This document shows, in pieces, positions 32,170 to 40,706 of a DNA stretch of 50,885 nt. Origin of the DNA: an uncultured Spirochaetaceae bacterium. Its GTDB lineage: Bacteria > Spirochaetota > Spirochaetia > Treponematales > Treponemataceae. Positions within the stretch are counted from its first letter, which is position 1. Each line of letters opens with the position of its first letter. Made by a program: the position numbers and the translations under genes. The stretch lies in contig CADBBB010000003.1 of NCBI GenBank assembly GCA_902792795.1, positions 1 through 50,885 of the forward strand, written 5' to 3'. The notes below the pieces were generated by a model. It was not told the origin of the DNA, searched no databases, and saw only the letters and a program-made list of their open reading frames with translations.

Positions 32170-33705
32170 ATGAACGCGCATGTTTATCCGAAAGGCTGTT
32201 TTTTCAAAAGCGTCGACGACATAAAGGACAAGCATATCACCGTCATGGGCTTGGGCCTCAACGGCGGCGGAGAGGCGGCCGTCCGCTTTTTGCTAAAACA
32301 CGGCGCGTTTGTTTTGGTCACCGACATGAAGACGGAGGAACAGCTCAAGCCCACGCTCAATTCGATAGCCCACGACGCGAGCGTCAACAAAGAGCGGCTC
32401 ACCTACGTTTTGGGCGGCCACAGAATTCAAGACTTTAGAGACGCGGACTGCGTGATAAAAAACCCCGGAGTGAAAATTCAGGGGAACGAATTTTTGAGCG
32501 CCGCCGCCGCGATAGAAAGCGACATAAGCTTGTTCCTGCAATTCACAAAGGCGCCGATTATCGCCGTCACGGGAAGCAAGGGAAAGTCTTCCACCGTGAG
32601 CGCGATTCACTACGGCTTGAAGCAGGCCGGCTTTGACGCTTTTTTGGGCGGAAACATCACGGTAAGCCCGCTCACATTTTTGGAACAAACAAACGAAAAC
32701 ACGCCGGTCGTCTTGGAACTTTCAAGCTGGCAGCTTGCCGACTTGCGCGGGCGCGGGCTTTTAAAGCCAAAAATTTCTTTGATAACTAAAATCGTCCCCG
32801 ACCACCAAAATTGGTACGGCAACATGGAAGACTATGTGGCCGACAAAAAACTGATTTACGCCGACCAAACGCCCGACGACTTTTTCATTTGCGACGCGGA
32901 CAAAGACGAATTGGGAACCGGCCCAAAAGACGGCGGCTCTTGGGGAGACACTTTCGCGCGCGAATGCAAGGCCAAGGTCTTGCGCTACAAGCAGGACCGT
33001 TTGGACAACTCGCAGTACGGCGTTTGGCTTTCTTACGACAGCGCCGACAATTTGGAAGCGCTCGCGCGAATTCCGGGAAAAGCCGCCGACACAAAAATTT
33101 TGGGAGCGGTCAATGTGCCGGGACGCCACATGCGCCAAAATCTTATGAACGCGGCTCTGGTCCTTTACTTGATGGGAGTGGCGGCGCCCGACATTCAAAA
33201 AATTCTTGGGGAGTGGAACGGCATTCCTCACCGCCTGCAATTTTTCCACCAATGCAAAAGCGCCGCGCAAAAAACTGTCCGATTTTACAACGACTCTTGC
33301 GCCACCGTGCCAGAAGCGGCGGCGGCCGCGAGCGCGGCTTTTGGAAAGCCTGTAATTTGCGTGATGGGCGGAACCGACAAAGGCTTGGACTTTGAGCCTT
33401 TGGCCGCCGCCCTCGACCCGTCAAATGTCGCTTCAACGCCAACGGCTGCCCTATACCTTTTGGCCGGAAGCGGAACGGACAAACTTTTGCCGCTATTGCA
33501 AAAGCGCGGCATTAATTTTTGCGGCCCATACAATTCGCTCGGCGAACTGCTGGCTGACTTGAAGCGCGACTTTGAAAGCCCAGAATCGGCGGCCGCTCAA
33601 AACGACACGGTGGTCTTTTCGCCGGGCTGCACGTCATTCGGCATGTTCGCCAACGAATTTGACCGCGGCGAAAAATTTATGGCGGCGGTCAAGGAAATGT
33701 TTTAA
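32170..33705 (+). CDS. murD: UDP-MurNAc-L-alanine--D-glutamate ligase
   Basis: A 511-residue Mur ligase adding D-glutamate to UDP-MurNAc-L-Ala. An N-terminal Rossmann domain begins ITVMGLGLNGGGEAA, the ATP loop is VTGSKGKSST (about 137-146), followed by LELSSWQLADL and the C-terminal GIPHRLQFF and YNDSCATVPEA (family DSKATN). CVMGGTDKGLDF and SPGCTSFGMFANEFDRG are MurD-like. AAGGAGG lies eight bases before the ATG, in a context (AGCGGTACTATAAGGAGGACT) that resembles the end of repeat copy F. It is somewhat longer than typical MurD (about 440). Confidence 0.94.
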   Translation: MNAHVYPKGCFFKSVDDIKDKHITVMGLGLNGGGEAAVRFLLKHGAFVLVTDMKTEEQLKPTLNSIAHDASVNKERLTYVLGGHRIQDFRDADCVIKNPGVKIQGNEFLSAAAAIESDISLFLQFTKAPIIAVTGSKGKSSTVSAIHYGLKQAGFDAFLGGNITVSPLTFLEQTNENTPVVLELSSWQLADLRGRGLLKPKISLITKIVPDHQNWYGNMEDYVADKKLIYADQTPDDFFICDADKDELGTGPKDGGSWGDTFARECKAKVLRYKQDRLDNSQYGVWLSYDSADNLEALARIPGKAADTKILGAVNVPGRHMRQNLMNAALVLYLMGVAAPDIQKILGEWNGIPHRLQFFHQCKSAAQKTVRFYNDSCATVPEAAAAASAAFGKPVICVMGGTDKGLDFEPLAAALDPSNVASTPTAALYLLAGSGTDKLLPLLQKRGINFCGPYNSLGELLADLKRDFESPESAAAQNDTVVFSPGCTSFGMFANEFDRGEKFMAAVKEMF

Positions 33706-33720
33706 GGCGGCGAACGAAAA

Positions 33721-33754
33721 AAAAACGCGCGGATTTTTCTCCGCGCGTTTTTTT
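33721..33754. terminator. Bidirectional terminator between murD and purA
   Basis: A 13-bp stem (33721-33733 with 33740-33752), with an A-run on the left and a T-run on the right, serves both convergent genes. Confidence 0.9.
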
Positions 33755-33790
33755 ATGCCTGCGGCTGCGGGCTTGCCCCGGCAATCTTCT

Positions 33791-35017
33791 TTACTTCTTC
33801 CAGGGCTTTGTTCTAAGGTAGGTTTCGTTGCGGTCGCTTCCAACCGACACGATTCCTACCGGAGTGTTTGTAAAGTCCTCGATGAATTCGATGTAAGCCT
33901 TGGCGTTCTTGGGCATCTTGGAATAAGAGCCGCACTTCTTGAGGTCTTTCTTCCAGCCGTCAAACTTTTGCAAAACGGGCTTGGCCTTGTTGAGCGCCGG
34001 AATGCTCGTGGGGAATTCCGTCACGATTTTTCCGTCAATCTCGTAGGCGACGCAGGCTTCGATTTCGTCCATGTCGTCGTAAATGTCAAGGTGGGTCAAA
34101 ACAAGCGAGTCGATTGAGTTTACATGGCAGGCGTAGCGTAGGGCGACCAAGTCAAGGTAGCCGCAGCGGCGCGGGCGGCCCGTGGTGACGCCAAACTCGT
34201 TTCCGGTCTTTCTAACATAGTCGCAAAGCTCGCCTTCGCTTTCGGCGTTGAACTCGCTGGGCATCGGGCCGTTTCCGACTCGCGTTTCGTAGGCTTTGAA
34301 AACGCCAAAGATTTTGTCCAAGGCGCGCGGACCAATTCCCGAGCCTGTCGACGCTCCGGCGGAACAAGAGGCGCCGCTTGAAACGTAAGGATAGGTTCCG
34401 CTGTCGATGTCAAGCATGGCTCCCTGCGCGCCCTCGAACAAAATGTTGGCCTTGCGATATTCCCACATCTTCTCCGCGATGTTGACGCGCATAGAAAGAA
34501 GCTGTTCCATGTAAGGCTTTAGAAAGTCCTTGTCGGCTTGGTCAAGGTCGTTCATTTTTTCATCCCAGTCAAGGTCGGCCAAGCGGATTCCGTCGCGCTC
34601 GGACTTTTGCGAATATGTCGTTCCGATTCCGCGGCCTGTAGTGCCGATGGGGCGCTTGCGGGCGGCGTCGCGCTGCTTGTCCATCTCGCGGTAACCGGGC
34701 AAAACGATGTGGGCGCGGTCGGAAATGAACACGCGGCCTTCCCAATCTATTCCGTTGTCTTTGAGCATTTTAAGCTCGGCAAAAAGCGCCTCGGGGTCAA
34801 CAACCATTCCGGAGCCAAGGAAAACCGTCTTTCCGGGATACAAAATTCCAGACGGAACCTGGTGCAGCGCGTACTTTTTTTCGTCAACCACAATCGTGTG
34901 GCCGGCGTTGGCGCCGCCCGCAAAACGCACGACATACTTTGCGTCTTGCGCCAAAAAGTCAACAATTTTTCCCTTGCCTTCGTCGCCCCACTGGGCACCC
35001 ATTACGACAACGTTCAT
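33791..35017 (-). CDS. purA: Adenylosuccinate synthetase
   Basis: A 408-residue GTP-dependent enzyme that converts IMP and aspartate to adenylosuccinate in AMP synthesis. GAQWGDEGKGKIVD at the N-terminus (residues 7-20) is the GTP loop, with the catalytic His in GGANAGHTIV. The IMP contacts PIGTTGRGIG and the aspartate loop VTTGRPRRCGYLD are intact, and the C-terminus holds VGSDRNET. I start at the ATG at 35015-35017, which places the family-typical MNVVVMGAQWGDEG first; the TTG at 35029 adds four residues. TATAAT lies at 35038-35033, giving a leader of about nine bases with GAGGCG. Confidence 0.96.
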   Translation of the reverse strand: MNVVVMGAQWGDEGKGKIVDFLAQDAKYVVRFAGGANAGHTIVVDEKKYALHQVPSGILYPGKTVFLGSGMVVDPEALFAELKMLKDNGIDWEGRVFISDRAHIVLPGYREMDKQRDAARKRPIGTTGRGIGTTYSQKSERDGIRLADLDWDEKMNDLDQADKDFLKPYMEQLLSMRVNIAEKMWEYRKANILFEGAQGAMLDIDSGTYPYVSSGASCSAGASTGSGIGPRALDKIFGVFKAYETRVGNGPMPSEFNAESEGELCDYVRKTGNEFGVTTGRPRRCGYLDLVALRYACHVNSIDSLVLTHLDIYDDMDEIEACVAYEIDGKIVTEFPTSIPALNKAKPVLQKFDGWKKDLKKCGSYSKMPKNAKAYIEFIEDFTNTPVGIVSVGSDRNETYLRTKPWKK

Positions 35018-35234
35018 TTTACGCCTCAAGATATTATAAATTTAGCTTGGAATTTGGAAAGCGCCCGTCGCGCCGCCTCCTTGCAAGCCCAATCATTATA
35101 ACGATATTGCGGAATTTATTCAACAAGGGCGGATTTCCAAGGCAAACGGAATTGGTGGCAATACAAAAACGCTCTCGGGAGAATCGAACGGCCTTACTCG
35201 CGGTTGCGGCTGTTAGGAAAGATGTACATCCAAT

Positions 35235-35255
35235 CAATTTCGCTTCGCGAAATTG
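35235..35255. repeat. Short palindrome in the purA upstream gap
   Basis: CAATTTCGC and GCGAAATTG form a perfect 9-bp stem with a 3-base loop. The rest of 35,040-35,319 shows short GC-rich inverted repeats (for example GCCGC/GCGGC near 35,260) but no gene that I can support. Confidence 0.6.
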
Positions 35256-35319
35256 CCAGCCGCAAAGCGAGCGGCCGTCCGCCTTCTCCCTACGCGTTTT
35301 TTATTGAATTCCCCACCGT

Positions 35320-35542
35320 TTGCCTTGGCAACCGCTTGACAAGCAGTAAATACAGTCGGCGCGAAGGAGACGGGCGGTTGGCGGAAACACTCATTTTGCC
35401 CCTGCCGCGCAAGCGGCAGACGTAAATAGTTACAAGGGGCAAAATGCGTGTAGCGACGATATCTAGCGGTTCCGCCGACCGCCCGACGACTGGGAGCCAA
35501 CTGTTTTTTCGTTTGCATTTTTTTATGCGGTTGCCACGGCAA
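35320..35542. repeat. Structured repeat element, copy C
   Basis: This copy lies between the divergent purA and small membrane-protein genes. The core matches copy B: GCGCGAAGGAG, CGGGCGGTTGGCGGAA, then the 3' TAGCGACGATATCTAGCGG, TTCCGCCGACCG and CGACGACTGGGAGC. The inner arms are ACACTCATTTTGCCCCT (35387-35403) and AGGGGCAAAATGCGTGT (35435-35451), with apex CTGCCGC-GCAA-GCGGCAG. A possible outer stem pairs 35320-35334 with 35528-35542 (14 of 15). Confidence 0.85.
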
Positions 35543-35560
35543 TCTGCCGATAATAAGGGT

Positions 35561-35797
35561 ATGAAAATAGCGGCTATGCTGCCGGTCGTTCTCGGCGTGT
35601 TGAAAAATCCAATCGTAATCATAAGCGCGGCGGTGATAATTCTTTACTTGAATTTTGTCTTTTTTGTCGCGCGATACGTAAAAAAGCCGCCGAAGCCAAA
35701 GCGCCGCAGAGCGCCCGCCCCCGCTCCAGCCAAAAAGGAAGAAGAGAAGAAAGAGGGCGGAGACGAAGGCAAAGAGGATGGCGGCGCGGAGGACTAG
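35561..35797 (+). CDS. Small single-span membrane protein with charged tail
   Basis: A 78-residue protein: a hydrophobic N-terminus with one strong transmembrane helix (about residues 15-38, ending YLNFVFFVARYVKK), then a Pro-Lys-Arg stretch (PPKPKRRRAPAPAPAKK) and a Glu/Gly/Asp-rich acidic tail. The architecture resembles small conserved spirochaetal membrane proteins, though I cannot name a family. I chose the ATG at 35561, preceded by AAGGGT; the longer frame starts inside element C. Remarkably, its last 179 bases lie antisense to the end of the recQ frame. Confidence 0.68.
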   Translation: MKIAAMLPVVLGVLKNPIVIISAAVIILYLNFVFFVARYVKKPPKPKRRRAPAPAPAKKEEEKKEGGDEGKEDGGAED

Positions 35798-37466
35798 AAA
35801 TTTCTTTTTCCGCCGCCAGCGCTCCATTCCACAAAAAGCCCGCGTTGTAAACGGAGCCGCTCTGTTCCAGTTGCTCCAAAATCCCCTTTATGTCGCTTGA
35901 ATCCCAAACATTCAAACCAAAAATTTTTCTGTCAACCGCGTTGAGCTTTTGCAAGGTGAACTGGACGACTTTATTTTTGCTGTAGTAATTTTGGTTTTTC
36001 CAAATGAACTTGTGGACAAGCCGAGCGTCGTCCGCGTCAAAAACCGAAGGCGCTTTCCAAGCCGAGGATTTTTTTGCGTCGCAAATGTCGCAGCCGGAAC
36101 AAATCGTCCGCTCGCCGCCAAGCGCGTCAAGCAAAACTTGCCTGCGGCAGCTTTTGGCCTCCGCAAAATTTTTTAGAACGCGCTCGCGGCTTTTTGGCGC
36201 GAACTTTTCAAAATTAAATGAATCGGCGCGGCTCCAAAGCAAAATCGCCTTGGACAATTTTTTGTCTCGGCCTCCTCGCCCAGCCTCTTGAATGTAGCTT
36301 TCGGCGGTGGGGCTTGGTTCAAGATGGACGACAGTGCGAATGTCTGCCTTGTCCACTCCCATGCCAAAAGCGCAAGTGCAGCACAAGATCGCGTCGTCCT
36401 TTGGAAAAAACCATTTTTCAACGGCGTCCTTTTCTTGGCGGCTCAAGCCGGCGTGATAAAAGCGAACCTTGTCAAATCCAAAATTTTCTCCAAGCTCGCG
36501 AGCCATGTCTTCGCTCTTTGCCCGCGTTCCGCAAAAAATAATCATTGGCTTTTGTTCCGTGGCCGCAAGGCGCAAGGCCGCCTTTTTCTTTGCCCATGCC
36601 ATTTTGACGGAATAATGAATGTTGGGCCTGTCGCTTTCGCCTCGGACAACATGGACGTTTCCGCCAAACAAAACTTGGCTCACACGATTCAAGACAGTGG
36701 GCGAGGCGGTGGCGGTAAAGGCGGTGACGAGGGGAACGCCCAAATCTTCTATGATTTTTCCAAGCGTCAAGTAGGCCGGACGGAATGTGTCGCCCCACTC
36801 CGCCACGCAGTGAGCCTCGTCAATCGCTATGTGGGAAATGTTGAACTGCTTGAGGCGCGCCAAAAGTCCGCCGCCTTGCAAAACCTCAGGGTTGGCCAAA
36901 ATTATTTTTGCCCCCGCCGCAAGCCGCTTAAAATTCTCTTGGCGCTCCTCCGCGCTTTGGCCGCCCTTGAACACCGCGCATTCAATTCCGTTTTGTTCAA
37001 GGCGGCGCTTTTGGTCGGCCATCAAGGCGAGCAAGGGATAAAAAATTAATGTCGGGCCGGGAAGCATGACGGCGGGGAGCAAAAAGCACATCGACTTTCC
37101 CGCGCCGGTTGGAAGCAAAACGATTTGGCGGCCAAGACAAAAGGCGTCGGTCATGTCGCCGACGCAGTTTTGGGCTTGCGCGGAATTTTGTTCCTGACAA
37201 AGACTGTCCGCCGCCGCGTCAAGAATGTTTCCGATGACAAGCCGCTGCCAAGGGTAAAGGTGCGTCACGCCAAAGACGCTTTTTGCCACGGCCAAGACCG
37301 GATCGTCAGCCTCGCTTGAGTCGGCCTCAAAAATTTTTCCGCGCAACTCAGGCGGAAGCTCGTCGCAAGCGGCGGCGCTTTTTGTCCTTGCGCAAGTTTG
37401 CCGGAACAAGAGCGCGAACGACAGGGCGTTCCAAAAACGCCGCGCGATTTTAAAAATATTTTTCAC
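35619..37466 (-). CDS. RecQ-family ATP-dependent DNA helicase
   Basis: A superfamily-2 DNA helicase for recombination and replication-fork repair. Motifs are complete: LPTGAGKSMCFLLPA (Walker A), AIDEAHCVAEWG (DEAH), FTATASPTV, IIFCGTRAKSED, FYHAGLSRQEK and QEAGRGGRD, followed by a zinc-binding C-x-x-C pair (ICSGCDICD). The open frame runs to 37568, but the first 34 residues overlap a terminator, so I prefer the GTG at 37464-37466. The last 60 residues are Arg/Leu/Pro-rich and non-family-like and overlap an antisense gene; a frameshift or alternative end is possible. Confidence 0.88.
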   Translation of the reverse strand: MKNIFKIARRFWNALSFALLFRQTCARTKSAAACDELPPELRGKIFEADSSEADDPVLAVAKSVFGVTHLYPWQRLVIGNILDAAADSLCQEQNSAQAQNCVGDMTDAFCLGRQIVLLPTGAGKSMCFLLPAVMLPGPTLIFYPLLALMADQKRRLEQNGIECAVFKGGQSAEERQENFKRLAAGAKIILANPEVLQGGGLLARLKQFNISHIAIDEAHCVAEWGDTFRPAYLTLGKIIEDLGVPLVTAFTATASPTVLNRVSQVLFGGNVHVVRGESDRPNIHYSVKMAWAKKKAALRLAATEQKPMIIFCGTRAKSEDMARELGENFGFDKVRFYHAGLSRQEKDAVEKWFFPKDDAILCCTCAFGMGVDKADIRTVVHLEPSPTAESYIQEAGRGGRDKKLSKAILLWSRADSFNFEKFAPKSRERVLKNFAEAKSCRRQVLLDALGGERTICSGCDICDAKKSSAWKAPSVFDADDARLVHKFIWKNQNYYSKNKVVQFTLQKLNAVDRKIFGLNVWDSSDIKGILEQLEQSGSVYNAGFLWNGALAAEKEISSPPRRHPLCLRLRPLSSLLPFWLERGRALCGALASAAFLRIARQKRQNSSKELSPPRL

Positions 37467-37527
37467 ATATATAAGATATAGTTTTTTTTCAATTTGTGAC
37501 TCGTTTTTAAAAAAAATCGTTAAAAAA

Positions 37528-37557
37528 ACAAAAAAACCGCTCTCGCGGTTTTTTTGT
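37528..37557 (-). terminator. Terminator of metY
   Basis: A GCGG/CCGC stem with a TCTC-type loop, extended by A/T runs on both sides (37528-37557). It lies 55 bases beyond the metY stop. Confidence 0.85.
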
Positions 37558-37611
37558 TTTTCCGGCACTTTTTTAATTCTTTATTTTTAACTCCTCTCCT
37601 TTATCAATGCC

Positions 37612-38889
37612 TTAGATGGCGTTAAACGCTTGCGTCAAGTCTCCGATGATGTCGTCGATGTGCTCCGTTCCGATTGAAAGGCGGATTGTGCTCTGGGTGA
37701 TGCCTTGGTCGGCAAGTTCCGCGTCGCTCAACTGGCTGTGCGTCGTAGTGGCCGGGTGGATTACCAAGCTCTTTACGTCGGCGACGTTGGCCAAAAGGCT
37801 GAAAATTTTCAAGCTGTCGATGAACTTCCAAGCCGCGTCCTTTCCGCCCTTGATTTCAAAGGTGAAAATCGAGCCGCCGCCATTGGGGAAGTACTTTTGG
37901 TAAAGCGCGTGGTCGGGGTGGTCGGCCAATGACGGGTGGTTGACCTTGGTTACCTTGGGGTGCTTTGAAAGGAATTCCACGACTTTCTTTGTGTTTTCCG
38001 CGTGCCTTTCCAAGCGGAGGGAAAGGGTTTCCGTTCCCTGGAGCAAAAGGAAGGCGTTGAAGGGGCTGATCGAAGCGCCCTGGTCGCGGAGCAAAATCGC
38101 GCGGATGTATGTGACGTATGCGGCCGGTCCCACCGCGTCAGCAAAGCTGATTCCGTGGTAGCTGGGGTTGGGCGCGGCGATTGGCGCGTACTTTCCGCTC
38201 TTTTTCCAGTCGAACTTGCCGGAATCCACGATTACGCCGCCCAGCGTCGTTCCGTGGCCGCCGATGAATTTTGTGGCGGAATGAACCACGATGTCGGCGC
38301 CGTGCTCAATCGGGCGGATAAGGAAGGGCGTTCCAAAGGTGTTGTCGATTACGACGGGGATTCCATGCTTGTGGGCGATTGCGGAAATCGCGTCGATGTC
38401 GGGAATGTCCGAGTTGGGGTTTCCCAAAGTCTCAAGGTAGACGGCCTTAGTGTTGTCCTTTATGGCGCCTTCAACTTCCTTGAGGTCGTGGGCGTTGACA
38501 AAGGTTGTCTCAACGCCGAACTGCTTGAGGGTGTGGGAAAGCAAGTTGTAGCTTCCGCCGTAAATCGTCTTTTGCGCCACGATATGGTCGCCGGCCTGCG
38601 CCAAGGCCTCGATAGCGTAGGTAATCGCCGCCGCGCCGGAAGCGACAGCCAAGGCCGCCACGCCGCCTTCCAAAGCCGCGATTCGCTTTTCAAAAACGTC
38701 CTGGGTTGAGTTTGTCAAGCGGCCGTAAATGTTTCCCGCGTCGGCCAAGCCAAAGCGGTCCGCGGCATGCTTTGAGTTGTGGAAGACGTAAGATGTTGTC
38801 TGGTAAATGGGAACCGCGCGCGCGTCCGAAGCCGGGTCGGCCTGTTCCTGTCCAACGTGCAATTGCAATGTTTCAAATTTGTAGCTCAT
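37612..38889 (-). CDS. metY: O-acetylhomoserine sulfhydrylase-type PLP enzyme
   Basis: A 425-residue enzyme of the Cys/Met metabolism PLP family, making homocysteine (or methionine) from O-acetylhomoserine and sulfide or thiol. The N-terminus FETLQLHVGQEQADPASDA is split by family residues, followed by VPIYQTTSYVF and YGRLTNSTQDVFE. The PLP lysine is in VVHSATKFIGGHG. The C-terminal SLVIHPATTTHSQL and IRLSIGTEHIDDI are typical of MetY. AAGGAG lies before the ATG. The promoter carries an operator shared with the cyst(e)ine transporter, suggesting sulfur control. Confidence 0.93.
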   Translation of the reverse strand: MSYKFETLQLHVGQEQADPASDARAVPIYQTTSYVFHNSKHAADRFGLADAGNIYGRLTNSTQDVFEKRIAALEGGVAALAVASGAAAITYAIEALAQAGDHIVAQKTIYGGSYNLLSHTLKQFGVETTFVNAHDLKEVEGAIKDNTKAVYLETLGNPNSDIPDIDAISAIAHKHGIPVVIDNTFGTPFLIRPIEHGADIVVHSATKFIGGHGTTLGGVIVDSGKFDWKKSGKYAPIAAPNPSYHGISFADAVGPAAYVTYIRAILLRDQGASISPFNAFLLLQGTETLSLRLERHAENTKKVVEFLSKHPKVTKVNHPSLADHPDHALYQKYFPNGGGSIFTFEIKGGKDAAWKFIDSLKIFSLLANVADVKSLVIHPATTTHSQLSDAELADQGITQSTIRLSIGTEHIDDIIGDLTQAFNAI

Positions 38890-38973
38890 AGTTTTTCTCC
38901 TTAAAGTTAATGTTTTTTGTTTGCCATGAACCGCGGCTTTTGTCCGCCGTTCCCGTTCGTTTGTTATGCCGTG

Positions 38974-39007
38974 AGAATACTCATAATTACCTAGTATGTC
39001 AATAGGT
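38974..39007 (-). promoter_or_regulatory. metY promoter with ACCTA-N9-TAGGT operator
   Basis: Minus-strand TTGACA (39002-38997), 17 bases and TATTCT (38979-38974). The inverted repeat ACCTA-N9-TAGGT at 38989-39007 covers the -35 box. Its form equals the repeat at 11271-11289. The leader to the metY ATG is about 78 bases. Confidence 0.8.
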
Positions 39008-39031
39008 TTTATATACTATATTTATATCGTG

Positions 39032-39054
39032 AGTTATAGCCGGGAGCTATAACT
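39032..39054. promoter_or_regulatory. Palindrome upstream of metY
   Basis: AGTTATAGC-CGGGA-GCTATAACT, a perfect 9-5-9 inverted repeat about 30 bases upstream of the metY -35 box. It has no T-run and may be a second operator. The remaining bases to 39,123 hold nothing I can identify. Confidence 0.6.
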
Positions 39055-39123
39055 AAGAGGCTTCACTGACCAAAACGCGCGGCGCAAACTGAAACTGGAA
39101 GCAAGACAAAAAATTGGGGCACA

Positions 39124-39154
39124 TCTTTACAATGTAAAGATTGCGCGCTAAACT
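39124..39154 (+). promoter_or_regulatory. TetR-gene promoter with palindromic operator
   Basis: TTTACA (39126-39131), a 17-base spacer and TAAACT (39149-39154, preceded by GCGC). The perfect 8-1-8 palindrome TCTTTACA-A-TGTAAAGA (39124-39140) covers the -35 box, a typical TetR autorepression site. Confidence 0.8.
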
Positions 39155-39185
39155 AGACAGTGTCAAGATTAAAACGGAGGCGAAA

Positions 39186-39764
39186 ATGGACACTTACCAC
39201 CGCAAAAACTTAAAGGGCGACTTGATTGAAGCGGGAATCGCGCTCGTTGCAAAGGAAGGGCTTGAAGGCTTTTCGCTTCGAAAAGTCGCGGCCCTTTGCA
39301 AAGTTTCGCACGCGGCGCCATATTCCCATTTTGGGAACAAGGACGTTCTGCTGGAAGAAATGCAAAACTACGTGAGCGAAAGTTTTTCCGCCGAGCTGGA
39401 AAAGACAATCGCAAAATGCAAAGACAAGGAAGCGCTTTTGATGGAGCTGGGAAAGACCTACCTGCGCTTTTTTTCAAAGCATCCAAACTACTTTGCCTTT
39501 CTTTTTGGAAAGTCCAACATAACGCTGGACTTGACCGAGGGCGCCGAAGCGCAAAAAAATTACCGGCCCTACGAAATTTTCAAGGCGGCGGCGGCGGAAT
39601 TTTTGGAGCGAAAAAACTGCCCAAAGGAAAAGCGCAACGACATTACGATTTCGCTCTGGGCATTCATTCACGGAATCACGTCGCTTGCCACAATGCGCGG
39701 CGCGAAACGCGGCTTTAAGTGGGAAGAAAAACTTCCCGACTTTATGCAAATCATTAATTTTTAG
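39186..39764 (+). CDS. TetR-family transcriptional regulator
   Basis: A 192-residue repressor. The N-terminal helix-turn-helix is LIEAGIALVAKEGLEGFSLR, followed by KVAALCKVSHAAPYSHFGNKDVLLEE (about residues 12-58), a classic TetR DNA-binding domain with the Tyr-x-His-Phe motif. The C-terminal helices (about 80-190) form the ligand and dimer domain, and its AFIHGITSLA segment resembles the WHG-type group. I start at the ATG at 39186, after CGGAGG; the frame extends 15 codons into the promoter. It probably represses itself and perhaps the EFR1 gene downstream. Confidence 0.9.
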   Translation: MDTYHRKNLKGDLIEAGIALVAKEGLEGFSLRKVAALCKVSHAAPYSHFGNKDVLLEEMQNYVSESFSAELEKTIAKCKDKEALLMELGKTYLRFFSKHPNYFAFLFGKSNITLDLTEGAEAQKNYRPYEIFKAAAAEFLERKNCPKEKRNDITISLWAFIHGITSLATMRGAKRGFKWEEKLPDFMQIINF

Positions 39765-39876
39765 GAGGACTAGCGGCGATAAAAACGGTCGCAAGACCTA
39801 AATCAAAAGACGCCGCATAATCCGCAACATCCGCGCTTGCTAACCAGCGCGCGCGGACAGCGGCATTATAGGAGGA
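39763..39876 (+). repeat. Intergenic repeat family 2, copy F
   Basis: This copy lies between the TetR and EFR1 genes, bounded by near-direct repeats AGGAGGACTAG (39763) and AGGAGGACTTAG (39870). The main stem is CCGC-aaca-TCCGCGC (39822-39836) with GCGCGGA-ca-GCGG (39851-39863). Relative to copy D, two paired positions changed together (TTCGCGC/GCGCGAA to TCCGCGC/GCGCGGA). The internal hairpins of copy D are deleted. The second flank provides the ribosome-binding site of the next gene. Confidence 0.75.
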
Positions 39877-39882
39877 CTTAGA

Positions 39883-40659
39883 ATGAACGTAATTTATTTT
39901 AGCGGAAGCGGAAACACAAAGCGCTGCGCGGAACTCTTTGCCGGCGCGACAGGCGGAAAGGCCGTCTCAATCGAAAGCTGCCAAGAGGCTTCACAGACCA
40001 TAACGGAGGCCAACGAAGTTGCGTTAGCCTACCCCACCCACTACAGCGACGTTCCGCTAATCGTAAAAAACTTTATCGCAAAAAACGGCGCGCTCTTTGC
40101 CGGAAAAAAAGTTTTTGTCATCGTGACGATGGGACTTTTTAGCGGCGACGGAGCGGGAGTCGGAGCAAGGCTTCTAAAAAAACAAGGCGCCAAAATTCTT
40201 GGAGGCCTGCACCTAAGAATGCCCGACTCAATCGGCGACGTTCCGATGCTAAAAAAACCGATGGCAAAAAACCTAGCGGCCATAAGGCAAACAGAACAAA
40301 AAATCGCGCGCGCGGTTGAGTCCACAAAAAACGGCCGCTATCCCAAAGACGGCCTTTATTTTTGGAACCATCTTGCCGGACTTTTTGGCCAGCGATTGTG
40401 GTTCATCCCCACAGCAAGAGCCTTGCGGTCAAAGTTAAAGATTGACGCAAGCAAGTGCGCCGGCTGCGGTGTCTGCGCTGCGGGCTGCCCCACAAAGTCA
40501 ATCACGATTCAAAACGGCAAGGCCGTCTTTGCGCCAGGTTCTTGTACAATCTGCTACCGTTGCGTCAACCACTGCCCCGCGCGCGCCATCACCCTTATCG
40601 GAAAGCGCGTCCTGGAGCAATGCCGCTACGAGTTGTACGAAAAAGCTATGCAAAACTAA
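39883..40659 (+). CDS. EFR1-type flavodoxin-ferredoxin fusion
   Basis: A 258-residue electron-transfer protein. Residues 1-165 are a flavodoxin-like domain with the FMN phosphate loop FSGSGNTKR (6-14) and AYPTHYSDVP. Residues about 185-240 carry two 4Fe-4S clusters: CAGCGVCAAGCP, then CTICYRCVNHCP, each C-x2-C-x2-C-x3-C-P. This arrangement is called EFR1-family ferrodoxin in anaerobes. It has a GGAGG ribosome-binding site donated by repeat F. Its redox partner is not visible here. Confidence 0.9.
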   Translation: MNVIYFSGSGNTKRCAELFAGATGGKAVSIESCQEASQTITEANEVALAYPTHYSDVPLIVKNFIAKNGALFAGKKVFVIVTMGLFSGDGAGVGARLLKKQGAKILGGLHLRMPDSIGDVPMLKKPMAKNLAAIRQTEQKIARAVESTKNGRYPKDGLYFWNHLAGLFGQRLWFIPTARALRSKLKIDASKCAGCGVCAAGCPTKSITIQNGKAVFAPGSCTICYRCVNHCPARAITLIGKRVLEQCRYELYEKAMQN

Positions 40660-40706
40660 AAGGCGTTGCAAGACCATAACGGGGGCGCGGCCCCAAGGAG
40701 AACATT

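Noticed and set aside
35444-35560. Longer start for the small membrane-protein gene
   Set aside because: The additional 39 residues translate the structured repeat element C and add no recognisable protein feature.
37467-37568. N-terminal extension of the RecQ frame
   Set aside because: It runs through the metY terminator and an AT-rich promoter-like stretch; the GTG at 37464-37466 is more plausible.
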